This document shows positions 26,332-34,383 of a stretch of DNA of 64,000 nucleotides, in pieces; position 1 is the first letter of the stretch, and each line of letters begins with the position of its first letter. The notes beneath the pieces are model-generated. The model did not search any database. It worked only from the letters and a program-made list of their open reading frames with translations, and was not told the DNA's origin. The position numbers were made by a program, and so were the translations under genes. This DNA comes from Oscillospiraceae bacterium (GTDB taxonomy: Bacteria; Bacillota; Clostridia; Oscillospirales; Acutalibacteraceae). The stretch covers positions 1-64,000 of the forward strand of contig SVOT01000007.1 of NCBI GenBank assembly GCA_015066225.1, given 5' to 3'.

Positions 26332-26781
26332 ATGTTTAAATTTATGAAGAGCAAAAAGGGTTTCACCCTCGTTGAATTGATGATCGTTGTTGTTATCATG
26401 GCTATCCTCGTTGCAGTTGCAGTTCCGATTTACTCAGCTGTTACAAAGAATGCAAGAACAAAAACTTGCCTTGCTAACCAGAGAGAAATCCAGTCTCAGT
26501 TCAACAACAACCAGATGAGCGGTATCCTTACACTCGCTGCAGGCGACAAGTACACACTCACAACAAACAGTGAAGGTGACGGCGGCGATTGGGCTTCAGT
26601 AGCTGGTAACGATGAAACAGCAGTTATCGCTGAACTCTTCCAGGAAGTTCCTTACTGCCCCGTTGAAGGCAACGTTATTGAAGTTACTATCACAAAAGCT
26701 AACCTTTCCGGTAGCGAAACAGAGAGCTTCAAGATCGACACAAAATGTGTTGGTGACGAAGAAAGCCACAACGCTGACTAA
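26332..26781 (+). CDS. Type IV pilin-like protein 1
   Basis: 149 aa. Short basic leader MFKFMKSKKG, then the prepilin cleavage/methylation site G|FTLVELMIVVV with Glu at +5 and a hydrophobic N-terminal helix, as in type IV pilins and pseudopilins. The globular part has Cys residues near TKTCLANQ, PYCPVEG and DTKCVGD. It is 164 bases from a paralogue and has its own promoter and terminator, so it may be made in large amounts. No prepilin peptidase or assembly ATPase is in the window. Confidence 0.9.
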   Translation: MFKFMKSKKGFTLVELMIVVVIMAILVAVAVPIYSAVTKNARTKTCLANQREIQSQFNNNQMSGILTLAAGDKYTLTTNSEGDGGDWASVAGNDETAVIAELFQEVPYCPVEGNVIEVTITKANLSGSETESFKIDTKCVGDEESHNAD

Positions 26782-26804
26782 TATTTAGTTAATTGTTAAC
26801 AATG

Positions 26805-26831
26805 ACCCTCGGAGTAATCCGAGGGTTTTTT
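26805..26831 (+). terminator. Terminator after pilin 1
   Basis: ACCCTCGGA and its exact complement with a 4-base loop and six Ts. Confidence 0.92.
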
Positions 26832-26866
26832 GTTTATATTGATGTTATAAAAATAGTGTATTTCTA

Positions 26867-26895
26867 TTTACAAAAACGGATAAATGTGGTAATAT
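26867..26895 (+). promoter_or_regulatory. Promoter of the second pilin gene
   Basis: TTTACA, 17-base spacer, TAATAT, about 50 bases before the start codon; same -35 box as pilin 1. Confidence 0.75.
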
Positions 26896-26945
26896 TGGTT
26901 CGGGAATAAAACGTAACTTTAAATAAATATGGAGAGGCGTTAAAA

Positions 26946-27398
26946 ATGTTTAAATTATTAAAATCCCGCAAGGGCTTTACCCTCGTTGAGCTTATGATTG
27001 TTGTTGTTATTATGGCTATCCTTGTTGCGGTTGCTGTACCCATTTATTCGGCAGTTACATCTAATGCAAGAAAAAAGACTTGTCTCGGCAACCAGCGTGA
27101 GATTCAGTCGCAGCTCAGCAATGCTGAAATGGGTGGCGTGTTTAAGCTCAAAACAGGTGACGTTTACACAATTACCACAAACGACGAAGCAGAAAACGGT
27201 GAGTGGACTACCAGCACAGGTGCCACACTCGATTCCGACACATTGGATAGCCTTTTCCAGGAGCCTCCGTTCTGCCCTGTTGCCGGCAACACAATTGTTG
27301 TCACTATCACCGAAACTGATTTCGGTGTTGATGAAGAAGGTTACAAAATTTCTACTGTTTGTAACAAAGATGGTTCAAAGGAAGTTCACGGTTCATAA
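26946..27398 (+). CDS. Type IV pilin-like protein 2, paralogue of pilin 1
   Basis: 150 aa. The first ~55 residues are almost identical to pilin 1 (KGFTLVELMIVVVIMAILV; NQREIQSQ), while the globular half has diverged strongly, though the positions of the Cys residues (KTCLGNQ, PFCPVAG, TVCNKDG) are kept. This is the pattern of a tandem duplication with a conserved assembly helix and a variable exposed face. It has its own promoter and terminator. Confidence 0.9.
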   Translation: MFKLLKSRKGFTLVELMIVVVIMAILVAVAVPIYSAVTSNARKKTCLGNQREIQSQLSNAEMGGVFKLKTGDVYTITTNDEAENGEWTTSTGATLDSDTLDSLFQEPPFCPVAGNTIVVTITETDFGVDEEGYKISTVCNKDGSKEVHGS

Positions 27399-27408
27399 AA
27401 TGTTATTT

Positions 27409-27441
27409 AAACTCCCGGTGTATTCCGGGAGTTTCTTTTTA
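27409..27441 (+). terminator. Terminator after pilin 2
   Basis: AAACTCCCGG pairs with CCGGGAGTTT, followed by a T-rich tract. Confidence 0.88.
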
Positions 27442-27461
27442 TTCCCTGTTGTTTGTTGTTA

Positions 27462-27490
27462 TTGATTTTAATAAAGTAGTGTGTTATAAT
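27462..27490 (+). promoter_or_regulatory. Promoter of the pilin 3-pqqD-kinase-LCP operon
   Basis: TTGATT, 17-base spacer, TATAAT, 30 bases before the start codon. Confidence 0.8.
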
Positions 27491-27519
27491 CATCATATAT
27501 GTAATGAGGTGATGTTGCA

Positions 27520-28116
27520 ATGTATAGATTTTTAACTTCAAAAAAAGGCTACACCTTCGTTGAGGTTCTTATAGTTGTTCTTGTGTTGGGTATTCTTGTT
27601 GCAGTAGGTGTGCCGATATTCACAGGTGGCATTAAAATGCAGAAGGTGAAGGATTGTAATAACCAGAAGGTTGTTATTAAAAGCACTTTCCAGGAAGCAA
27701 TGACCGGTATGATGGACAATGGCAAAAGTCAGCCTAAAATTTATTTTAATAAAATTCAGGCAGACCATAAAACGACCTATCCCGGCGACGGTAAAACAGG
27801 CAATAATGATGATGCATACGTTGGAAAAGAGTGCTTTGTTCTTATAGAAGATCAGCAGATTCCCGGCAAGCTTGCCTTCACACTCGGCGACCTCAGAGGA
27901 GGCTACCGTGATGTTAACGTTGCGCCCGAATATAATGATGGTTGCCAATACGGAACATTCCTTAAAAAGAAAAAACTTAAAGATGTTAAGTTTTACAGTT
28001 ACCTTGCCAACTATGAAATCCCCGTATGCCCCTTTGAGGATGATGAACACGATTACTATTACTATATTTTCGAGGACGGAACAGTTCTTTGTTCTTGCCC
28101 CGATTGTAACGACTGA
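27520..28116 (+). CDS. Prepilin-type protein 3
   Basis: 198 aa. The leader MYRFLTSKKG is followed by YTFVEVLIVVLVLGILVAV with the conserved Glu at +5, so it would be cleaved and methylated like a pilin. The mature domain is larger than in pilins 1 and 2 and unrelated in sequence, with a Cys-rich end (CSCPDC). It is the first gene of a tight run with a PqqD-like gene (12 bases on), a kinase-like gene and an LCP gene. It may be a minor pilin or the protein the next two act upon. Confidence 0.88.
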   Translation: MYRFLTSKKGYTFVEVLIVVLVLGILVAVGVPIFTGGIKMQKVKDCNNQKVVIKSTFQEAMTGMMDNGKSQPKIYFNKIQADHKTTYPGDGKTGNNDDAYVGKECFVLIEDQQIPGKLAFTLGDLRGGYRDVNVAPEYNDGCQYGTFLKKKKLKDVKFYSYLANYEIPVCPFEDDEHDYYYYIFEDGTVLCSCPDCND

Positions 28117-28128
28117 TGAGATGTTAAT

Positions 28129-28392
28129 ATGAGAATTAATGAAAATTTTATTTATAAAATAATTGCAGGTCAGCCGGTTGTTGTGCCGGTTGGTGAGGCG
28201 TCAAAAAAGCTTAACGGAATAATTTCGCTTAACGGTCCCGCCGAGGTTATCTGGAAATGTCTTGAAAAGGGCATGGAATATGATGATATCGTTTCTGCGG
28301 TTAAGGCGGAGTATGATGCCGAAACAGAGGTTATAAAAAGCGACTTGGATAAATTCCTCGCTAAGCTGAAAGCCTACGGCATTGTTGAGTGA
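28129..28392 (+). CDS. PqqD-family peptide-binding protein
   Basis: 87 aa. The fold and motifs (a beta start, LNGPAEVIWKCLEKGMEYDDIV, then a C-terminal winged-helix-like stretch ending LKAYGIVE) match PqqD/RRE domains, which bind leader peptides and present them to modifying enzymes in RiPP pathways. It sits 12 bases after prepilin 3 and 9 bases before an HPr-kinase-like gene. No peptide precursor, radical-SAM or lanthionine enzyme is nearby, so its partner is unknown. Confidence 0.8.
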   Translation: MRINENFIYKIIAGQPVVVPVGEASKKLNGIISLNGPAEVIWKCLEKGMEYDDIVSAVKAEYDAETEVIKSDLDKFLAKLKAYGIVE

Positions 28393-28401
28393 GGTTGCAT
28401 T

Positions 28402-29094
28402 TTGAAACTTAAAGTAGCAGATTTAACAGTAGACATCAATATAAAAAACGATTTGCTTTTGTCGCGTGTTGAACCGTATTTGTATAGCGGTGATGATGAG
28501 GCTGATATTGTTTTTACCGTCAGTGAAAAATACTATGAGGACAGGCAAAAGGAATCACCCCACCTCACTCTCGGTGAGTGCGAGTATCTTTGGAGCGGTG
28601 GCTTTTTCTATGAGCAGCTGGCAAAATATAACGGCTTGATGCTGCACGCTTCCTGCGTTGAATACGGTGGCAAGGCGTATTTGTTTTCTGCTCGCTCGGG
28701 TACGGGTAAATCCACACATACGCATCTATGGTTAAAATATTTGCCCGGCTCAAGAATAATAAACGACGATAAGCCTGCCATAAGGCTTGTTGACGGTGTT
28801 TTTTATGCTTACGGAACTCCCTGGAGCGGTAAAACAGACGAAAGCATAAATATCGGTGTGCCTATTGCAGGTATATGCTTTCTTTCGAGGGGATCTGAAA
28901 ATAAAATAAAAAGAATCCCCGGGATAAAGGCTTTGAAGCAGTTCCTTGATCAGACTGTTCGCCCTTATGACAAAACACTTATGGATGATATGCTTGAAAC
29001 TCTGAACCTTGTTCTGACCAATATTCCTATTTATGAAATGGAATGCGATATGTCGGAGGAGGCTGTTCAGACAGCTTTCAACGGTATGAAATAA
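28402..29094 (+). CDS. HPr-kinase-like P-loop protein
   Basis: 230 aa. Walker A is FSARSGTGKSTHTHLW near residue 95, followed by INDDKPAIR, the pattern of the HPrK/PEP-carboxykinase fold. It lacks the N-terminal half of true HPr kinase (the canonical gene is at 20772-21701). Such proteins paired with PqqD occur in lasso-peptide and other RiPP loci, where one subgroup phosphorylates the peptide. The start is TTG 28402 with GAGGTT upstream. Its target is not known. Confidence 0.8.
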   Translation: MKLKVADLTVDINIKNDLLLSRVEPYLYSGDDEADIVFTVSEKYYEDRQKESPHLTLGECEYLWSGGFFYEQLAKYNGLMLHASCVEYGGKAYLFSARSGTGKSTHTHLWLKYLPGSRIINDDKPAIRLVDGVFYAYGTPWSGKTDESINIGVPIAGICFLSRGSENKIKRIPGIKALKQFLDQTVRPYDKTLMDDMLETLNLVLTNIPIYEMECDMSEEAVQTAFNGMK

Positions 29095-29115
29095 ATCACT
29101 AAGGAGTAATTTTAA

Positions 29116-30231
29116 ATGGCAAAAGAAAAAAAGAGTAACAAAAAAGGTAAGAAAATTCTTCTTGCGGTTCTTTGCTTTCTTCTTGTTGGTTGCATAGTTC
29201 TTTTTGCGGTTGGCTACAACTGGTGGAAGGGCATAAAAGAAGCACCACCTGACGTTGTAGACACAATGGTATATGACTTTGACGACGAAACTCAGCCCGA
29301 GATTTTGGCTGATGACCCCGAATTTGATGAGATATTTGAGGGTGACGCAACGGGATTCAAAGAAAGCATTAAAAAATGGGCAACAAACGACAGCGATATT
29401 ATGTACAGTTCAAATGTTATAAATGTTCTTTGTATCGGTGTTGACACCAGAAATAAAAACACTATTTCCGGTCTTACAGACTCAATGATTTTGATGTCAG
29501 TTAATACTGAAAAGGGTACAATAACAATGACATCAATTATGCGTGACAGCTTCGCATACCTTGAGTCACCAAGCGGTGAAGGTTCGTTTAACAAAATCAA
29601 CTCTGCATTCCCCTTTTACGGAATTGATAACCTTATAAATACAATTCAAAGTCATTTTAAAGTTAGAATTGACGGTTACGCAATGATTAACTTTGCGTTC
29701 TTTAAAGCGGTTATTGATAAGTTGGGCGGTGTTACTGTTCCGGTTCAGCAATACGAGGCTGATTATATTAATAAATGCTATGGCTTCTCTGTTGAAGCGG
29801 GCTCGGCAGTAACGCTCAATGGTGATGAGGCTCTCGGCTTCTGCCGTAGCCGTAAGTGCGACTCTGACGGTGACGTTAGCAGAACAAGGCGCCAAAGGCA
29901 GGTTATGACGGGTCTTTTGCAGAAGGCTGCTACAATCAAAACCACCGAGATAATGGGTTATATCAAAACCTTTATGCCGTATCTGGAGACAAGCTACACT
30001 GAGGCTGAGGTTGCTTCTCTTGCGACAAAGGCGGTTATCGGCGGCTGGGCTAACTTCTCTGTCAACCAGGTTCTTATGCCCGATGAAAGCTCGCGAGAGG
30101 CTCATTCCGGCTCCGTTTGGTATTGGGCGGTTGATTACCCCCTGGCGGCTAAAAATCTTCAGGAAGCTATCTATGGCAAATCTATTATAACCCTTGAAGA
30201 AGACAGAGTTTCGCCCCTTGATTTGAATTAA
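29116..30231 (+). CDS. LytR-CpsA-Psr (LCP) family protein
   Basis: 371 aa. A single N-terminal membrane anchor (KKILLAVLCFLLVGCIVLF, about residues 13-33) precedes an extracellular LCP domain: VLCIGVDTR, LTDSMILMSV, MRDSFAYL, NSAFPFYG and the Arg-rich CRSRKCDSDGDVSRTRRQR. LCP enzymes attach anionic glycopolymers to peptidoglycan. Here it closes the prepilin 3 operon, 21 bases after the kinase-like gene. It could anchor a glycan or be involved with the pilin surface; that link is only positional. Confidence 0.92.
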   Translation: MAKEKKSNKKGKKILLAVLCFLLVGCIVLFAVGYNWWKGIKEAPPDVVDTMVYDFDDETQPEILADDPEFDEIFEGDATGFKESIKKWATNDSDIMYSSNVINVLCIGVDTRNKNTISGLTDSMILMSVNTEKGTITMTSIMRDSFAYLESPSGEGSFNKINSAFPFYGIDNLINTIQSHFKVRIDGYAMINFAFFKAVIDKLGGVTVPVQQYEADYINKCYGFSVEAGSAVTLNGDEALGFCRSRKCDSDGDVSRTRRQRQVMTGLLQKAATIKTTEIMGYIKTFMPYLETSYTEAEVASLATKAVIGGWANFSVNQVLMPDESSREAHSGSVWYWAVDYPLAAKNLQEAIYGKSIITLEEDRVSPLDLN

Positions 30232-30236
30232 AAAAC

Positions 30237-30268
30237 AACCCCGAAGCGTTTACGCTTCGGGGTTTGCT
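30237..30268. terminator. Bidirectional terminator
   Basis: An 11-bp perfect GC-rich stem (ACCCCGAAGCG and complement) between convergent genes. Confidence 0.9.
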
Positions 30269-30278
30269 GTTGTAAAAA

Positions 30279-31427
30279 TTAATACTCGGGAATCTGAATT
30301 TCAACTTCTCTGCCAAGGTCGGATGAACGAGCGATACCGTCAATAATAGCCTGGTTGTAAATAATCTGGCTTGAGGGTACGGGTGAGGGAAGGTTGAATT
30401 CAATAGCATCGATAAAGGAACGAATCTTTTTGTCGAAGTTGTCGCCGTCGTTGGTGCACTCCGGGATAACAGTTTCAACACATTCGCCTGCGATGTTGTG
30501 GTAAATTGTCATAGGACCGCCTATTGAACCGTTCCAGCATTCTGTTGAAGGAATTCTCAGACCGCCTTCTGTACCCATAATGATTGTATCACCGGGAGTG
30601 TCGCAATGCATTGCCCATGCAATACGGAAATCAAGAACAATGTCGCCCTCCAGACGAACGTATGCAGCAGCAAAGTCATCAACACCGAAAACCTCTGTGT
30701 ATTCAGGCTTCTGAAGATATTCGGGCTTTTTACCGAATATGCCTGCCTTGAAGCCGGTTACTGTGAGGGGCTTCGGATAACCGATTGCGTTGAGAACCAT
30801 ATCAAGAGAATAGCAGCCGATGTCACCAAGTGCACCGAGACCCGCTGTGTCTTCCTGGATGAATGATGTGCCGAAGGGTGTGGGGATACCCATTCTTCTG
30901 CCGCCACCGGTCTGGATGTAATAAATCTTGCCGAGAACTCCGCTTTCACAGATTTTCTTGACCATTTTCATATTTTCGTCAAAACGGGGCTGGAAGCCGA
31001 TTGAAAGAATTTTGCCACTGCGTTTTTCTGCCTTGCAGATTTCAACTGCTTCTTCAAGAGTAACACACATGGGTTTTTCAAGAAGAACGTGAACGCCGTG
31101 GTCGAGTGCATAGATTGCACAGGGAGCGTGCTGACGGTTATATGTACAGATTGAAACAGCGTCAAGATCTTTTTCGTTATCGATAAGCTCTTTGTCGCTG
31201 AGGTAGAAGTTAGCGTTTTCAACGCCGTTTTGTTTTGCAAAGGCTTCTGCTTTGCCGGGAACAAGGTCAGCAAAGGCAACAACCTCTACGTCTTCACATT
31301 TAAGGTAGCTCTGAAGATGAGCTTCTGCAATCCAGCCGCAACCGATGATGCCGACTTTGATTTTTTTACCAGTGTAGACTTTTTCTTCTGTTTGCTTTTC
31401 TTTGAAAGCGTCAAGAATGTTTGACAT
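30279..31427 (-). CDS. Gfo/Idh/MocA-family oxidoreductase
   Basis: 382 aa NAD(P)-dependent sugar/inositol dehydrogenase-type enzyme. The Rossmann motif VGIIGCGWIAEAHL near the N-terminus and LEKPMCVTLEEAVEI (catalytic Lys of the EKP motif) are present. The substrate is not recognisable; nearby glycosidases suggest a sugar derivative. It is a single-gene unit with its own promoter and a GGAGGT RBS. Confidence 0.9.
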   Translation of the reverse strand: MSNILDAFKEKQTEEKVYTGKKIKVGIIGCGWIAEAHLQSYLKCEDVEVVAFADLVPGKAEAFAKQNGVENANFYLSDKELIDNEKDLDAVSICTYNRQHAPCAIYALDHGVHVLLEKPMCVTLEEAVEICKAEKRSGKILSIGFQPRFDENMKMVKKICESGVLGKIYYIQTGGGRRMGIPTPFGTSFIQEDTAGLGALGDIGCYSLDMVLNAIGYPKPLTVTGFKAGIFGKKPEYLQKPEYTEVFGVDDFAAAYVRLEGDIVLDFRIAWAMHCDTPGDTIIMGTEGGLRIPSTECWNGSIGGPMTIYHNIAGECVETVIPECTNDGDNFDKKIRSFIDAIEFNLPSPVPSSQIIYNQAIIDGIARSSDLGREVEIQIPEY

Positions 31428-31466
31428 AATATACCTCCGTTTTCGCTGAAGCGATAATACAAATAT

Positions 31467-31495
31467 AGATTATCACAATAAAATCAATCTTTCAA
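31467..31495 (-). promoter_or_regulatory. Promoter of the Gfo/Idh/MocA gene
   Basis: On the minus strand: TTGAAA, 17-base spacer, TAATCT, about 40 bases before the start. Confidence 0.6.
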
Positions 31496-31675
31496 TAAAA
31501 GATTACCTAGTTTTTGTACTTTGGCATAGTTGACAAATTGAGAGGTAATGGTGTGGTGATTTTGACGAAAGGGAAATAATTTGTTGAAAAAATATTAATT
31601 AAAAAGCTGATTGTTTACAATTTATTCACACTTTCACCACATTGTAACAACACATTCGGGTTATTATAAAGATGC

Positions 31676-31757
31676 CAATACGATACGCAGGAAGACGAAA
31701 TTCTTCTTCGTTCAAGAAAAGACCATCGCGGGAAAAGCGGTGGTCTTTTCTTGTGCT
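31676..31757 (+). ncRNA. Candidate small RNA or attenuator
   Basis: A promoter-like TTGTAA-17-TATAAA (31642-31670) is followed by a small hairpin (GAAGACGAA...TTCTTCTTC, about 31691-31711) and a 16-bp stem (31714-31729 with 31737-31752) whose 3' arm ends in TTTTCTT, giving a discrete ~80-base transcription unit. It matches no RNA family I recognise. An ATG at 31672 has no RBS. It could instead be a leader of the beta-helix gene downstream. Confidence 0.4.
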
Positions 31758-31844
31758 CCAAAACAAATATATAATACAATTTTAATAATATGTTTATTGC
31801 TTTTTTGTGGTGGCTATTGTATTATATAACAGGAGGTGAGAGCG

Positions 31845-33494
31845 TTGGTTATTTATCCGGAATCATTTAGTGTCAAGCCCGAGAGTGAGGCAACCGTGAG
31901 CTTCAGAAATCTTTTTAACACAACGGCTCAGACCTCTGTGAAAAAGAATCTTACTTTGCTAAAGGGCAATTATGTTTTTCTCAGCAAAAATGCTGAGAAA
32001 TGTGAGTTTTGTGTTTCAAACACCATTGCCGAAAAGGAATATAAAGGCAAAGACGTAAATATTCACAAAGCGGCGATAGTTATAAACGGTGTGAGAAATA
32101 TGGAGATTGATTGCAACGACTCGACTTTTATAACAGATGGCAAAGTGACTAAGCTTGTGTTGCGTGATTGTGATGGTATTACAGTTAAAAATCTGACCCT
32201 GGCAACGGTTGTGCCCAACGTTCATAAACTTACCGTAACAAAGGCTTCACATTTTTACGCGACCTTTGAAATTGATTCTGCTGACAATTTTGAGGAGTCT
32301 GACGGTGAGTTTTTCTGGAATATTTCAGGCACTAAAATGAAGCTTACCGATTTTCAGGAAAAAGGAGGCAGGGTTATTACCGCAGACCCATCAAACTATA
32401 ATCATTTCGTTTCAATAAACAAGCATCCTTTGCACGGGGCCTCATCTATACGCCGGGTTGGTGACAGAACCTTTAACGTAAGATTTATTTTGCCTAAGGA
32501 TTACAAGGTGGGGCAGGTTTTTTACCTTTTTGCTTCAAAACAGGATGAGGTCGGCATTTTTATTGAGAATTGCCGCAACATAAGATTCGAAAACGTTAAA
32601 CAGCATTTTAATTACGGTCATAGCATTGTTGCACAGAACAGTGAGAATATAACTCTTGAAAATGTCGATTTTTCACCGCATACAAAAAATGACTGTTCTT
32701 TGACGTCGGCGGGGGATTTTGTGCATTTCAGTATGTGCAGAGGCAAGCTTGCCGTGAAGGATTCTGTGTTTGATGCCTGTGCAGGTAGCTGTTGCTGTGT
32801 TCACGGTGTTCATTTCAAAATTGTAGAAACCTGCAAGGATAGAATAACGGTGAAGTTCCCTAACCCGAAAACATACGGATTCCAATGTATTCGCGAGGGC
32901 GACACAATCGCGTTTATTGACCCCGATACACTCCTTGAGGTTAACAGAACCAAGGTTCTCAAGGTTGAGCTGAAGGATAAATATTATTATGATATAACAA
33001 TGGCAAGCTATGAATCACCGTTGGGTGTTGGTGGCTTTGTTGAAAACATTTCTGCTTGCGGTGATTTTGAGTTTTCGGGGAATTCACTTAACAGGGTTTC
33101 CGGCTTTGGTGTAAACGTTCAGACCCACGGCAAGATTAAAATTGAAAACAACAAGTTTCTCAATACCGGGAAGCCGGGTGTGGCTGTGCTTGATGATGCC
33201 CACGTTATTTTTGAAAGCGGCTATGTAACGGATATGGAAATTAAAGGAAATGCTTTTATGAATTGTGAAAGAGCTGCTGTTCTTGTTGAGCCAAACGTAA
33301 AGAAATTTGCAGGACCTGTTCACAAAAATATTTTAATAGAAAACAACCTGTTTGTTCTTAATGAAACAAACGCGACTGATATCTCTTGTGCCCACAATGT
33401 AACAATAAAAGAAAACACCTATGGCGGGGATGCTAAAAACGGTGTTTTTTCGGTTTGTGAGAATGTGTCAGGATTCGTTACTGATAAGCAATAA
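31845..33494 (+). CDS. Right-handed beta-helix protein, GH110-like
   Basis: 549 aa. Many short repeats (NIRFENVKQHF, NITLENVDF, GKIKIENNKF, NILIENNLF) show a parallel beta-helix. The order of segments, with a phrase like AGDFVHFSMCRGKLAVKDSVFDAC (quoted in parts) then VHGVHFKI, resembles GH110 alpha-1,3-galactosidases. The Asp pair I would expect before the VHG motif reads Gly-Ser-Cys-Cys-Cys. No signal peptide. The start is TTG 31845 with AGGAGG eight bases upstream; the GTG at 31836 overlaps that RBS. Confidence 0.72.
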   Translation: MVIYPESFSVKPESEATVSFRNLFNTTAQTSVKKNLTLLKGNYVFLSKNAEKCEFCVSNTIAEKEYKGKDVNIHKAAIVINGVRNMEIDCNDSTFITDGKVTKLVLRDCDGITVKNLTLATVVPNVHKLTVTKASHFYATFEIDSADNFEESDGEFFWNISGTKMKLTDFQEKGGRVITADPSNYNHFVSINKHPLHGASSIRRVGDRTFNVRFILPKDYKVGQVFYLFASKQDEVGIFIENCRNIRFENVKQHFNYGHSIVAQNSENITLENVDFSPHTKNDCSLTSAGDFVHFSMCRGKLAVKDSVFDACAGSCCCVHGVHFKIVETCKDRITVKFPNPKTYGFQCIREGDTIAFIDPDTLLEVNRTKVLKVELKDKYYYDITMASYESPLGVGGFVENISACGDFEFSGNSLNRVSGFGVNVQTHGKIKIENNKFLNTGKPGVAVLDDAHVIFESGYVTDMEIKGNAFMNCERAAVLVEPNVKKFAGPVHKNILIENNLFVLNETNATDISCAHNVTIKENTYGGDAKNGVFSVCENVSGFVTDKQ

Positions 33495-33517
33495 ACCGGA
33501 TTAGGAGCTTTTAGCAA

Positions 33518-33556
33518 AATGTGCCTGACCATATCGGCAGGCACATTTCTTTTTGA
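33518..33556. terminator. Hairpin terminator
   Basis: AAATGTGCCTG and its exact complement flank a 9-base loop and are followed by CTTTTTG; it lies between the beta-helix gene and the convergent DUF1540 gene. Confidence 0.85.
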
Positions 33557-33560
33557 TTTT

Positions 33561-33728
33561 TTATTTTGCCTCGAAAGACTGGCAACAGGTGTTGTCAACT
33601 GATTTTGCGTTGCAGTTGCAAGCACCCACTTCAATTGCGTTTTTGGTGCAATAGTTTGCGCTCTGGCAATGATATTTGCAGGACTCAACCGTGCAACCGA
33701 TGCTGTTGTTTTTCTGCTGGTTATTCAT
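33561..33728 (-). CDS. Small Cys-rich DUF1540 protein
   Basis: 55 aa, too short for many gene callers. It reads MNNQQKNNSIGCTVESCKYH, then CQSANYCTKNAIEVG and ends CCQSFEAK, with eight Cys residues in the spacing of DUF1540 (possibly metal-binding; common in spore-forming Clostridia). AAAGGAGG sits upstream of the ATG at 33728. Function unknown. Single-gene unit sharing a terminator region with the neighbour. Confidence 0.88.
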   Translation of the reverse strand: MNNQQKNNSIGCTVESCKYHCQSANYCTKNAIEVGACNCNAKSVDNTCCQSFEAK

Positions 33729-33793
33729 TTATAAAACCTCCTTTGTGTTTTTAGTTTGCCCGAAAAATCATATAATAAACTGAGGAATTTTTT

Positions 33794-34288
33794 ATGAAAA
33801 AAGAAACTGTTATCGAAAGCTGTTATTCTGTTCTGGGAAGAAAAACGCCTTTGCGTTTTGACTGTGGTAAAATTTGTAGCGGCAAATGCTGTAAGGGTGA
33901 TGAAAAAACAGGAATGCTTCTTTTCCCCGGGGAAGAAGGTCTTCTTGACCCGGATATTAATATAATTGAAACGGCGCAAGGTGATAAGCTGGCGGTATGT
34001 AACGGCACCTGCGACAGAAGACGCAGACCGTTATCCTGTAGGATTTATCCGCTTTTTCCTGTAGTGTGTGAAGAGAATGGTAAAAGTGTTGTTAAGGTTT
34101 GCTTTGATTACAGAGCAGATTGCCCGCTGTGTATGCCGGACTCCGAGTATGAGATTGATAAACAGTTTATAAAAGCCGTCAGGCGTGTGGGCAGATACCT
34201 TTTGCTCAACGAAGAGACAAGGGAGTTTTACCTTAAATTATCTGAGGATTGCTGTGAATATTATGAGCTTTTAAAAAAATTGAAATAA
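33794..34288 (+). CDS. YkgJ-type Cys-cluster protein
   Basis: 164 aa. Cys-rich motifs CGKICSGKCCKGD and CNGTCDRRRRPLSCRIYP match the YkgJ/UPF0153 family, thought to bind zinc or an iron-sulfur cluster through this Cys set. More Cys residues lie near VCFDYRADCPLC and DCCEYYELL. The role is unknown. It lies just upstream of the Fur/PerR gene but is separated from it by that gene's own promoter. Confidence 0.75.
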   Translation: MKKETVIESCYSVLGRKTPLRFDCGKICSGKCCKGDEKTGMLLFPGEEGLLDPDINIIETAQGDKLAVCNGTCDRRRRPLSCRIYPLFPVVCEENGKSVVKVCFDYRADCPLCMPDSEYEIDKQFIKAVRRVGRYLLLNEETREFYLKLSEDCCEYYELLKKLK

Positions 34289-34301
34289 TTTAAAAAAAGT
34301 G

Positions 34302-34360
34302 TTGACAAATCCAACTTGCTCTGATATATTATAAATGTAAATAGTAATCGTTACTATTTA
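34302..34360 (+). promoter_or_regulatory. Promoter and Fur/PerR-type operator
   Basis: TTGACA, 17-base spacer, TATATT (34302-34330), followed at once by a perfect palindrome TAAATAGTAA-TCG-TTACTATTTA (34338-34360). The operator overlaps the expected transcription start, which fits repression. It resembles PER/Fur boxes and most likely binds the Fur-family protein encoded next. Confidence 0.88.
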
Positions 34361-34383
34361 GCAAAGCGAGAGGAGATGGTTAA

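Noticed and set aside
31797..31825. Promoter TTGCTT-17-TATTAT for the beta-helix gene
   Set aside because: Its transcription start would fall within the RBS; in AT-rich DNA such matches occur by chance.
31611..31829. 72-residue open frame and an ATG at 31672
   Set aside because: No RBS; it overlaps hairpins of the candidate small RNA.
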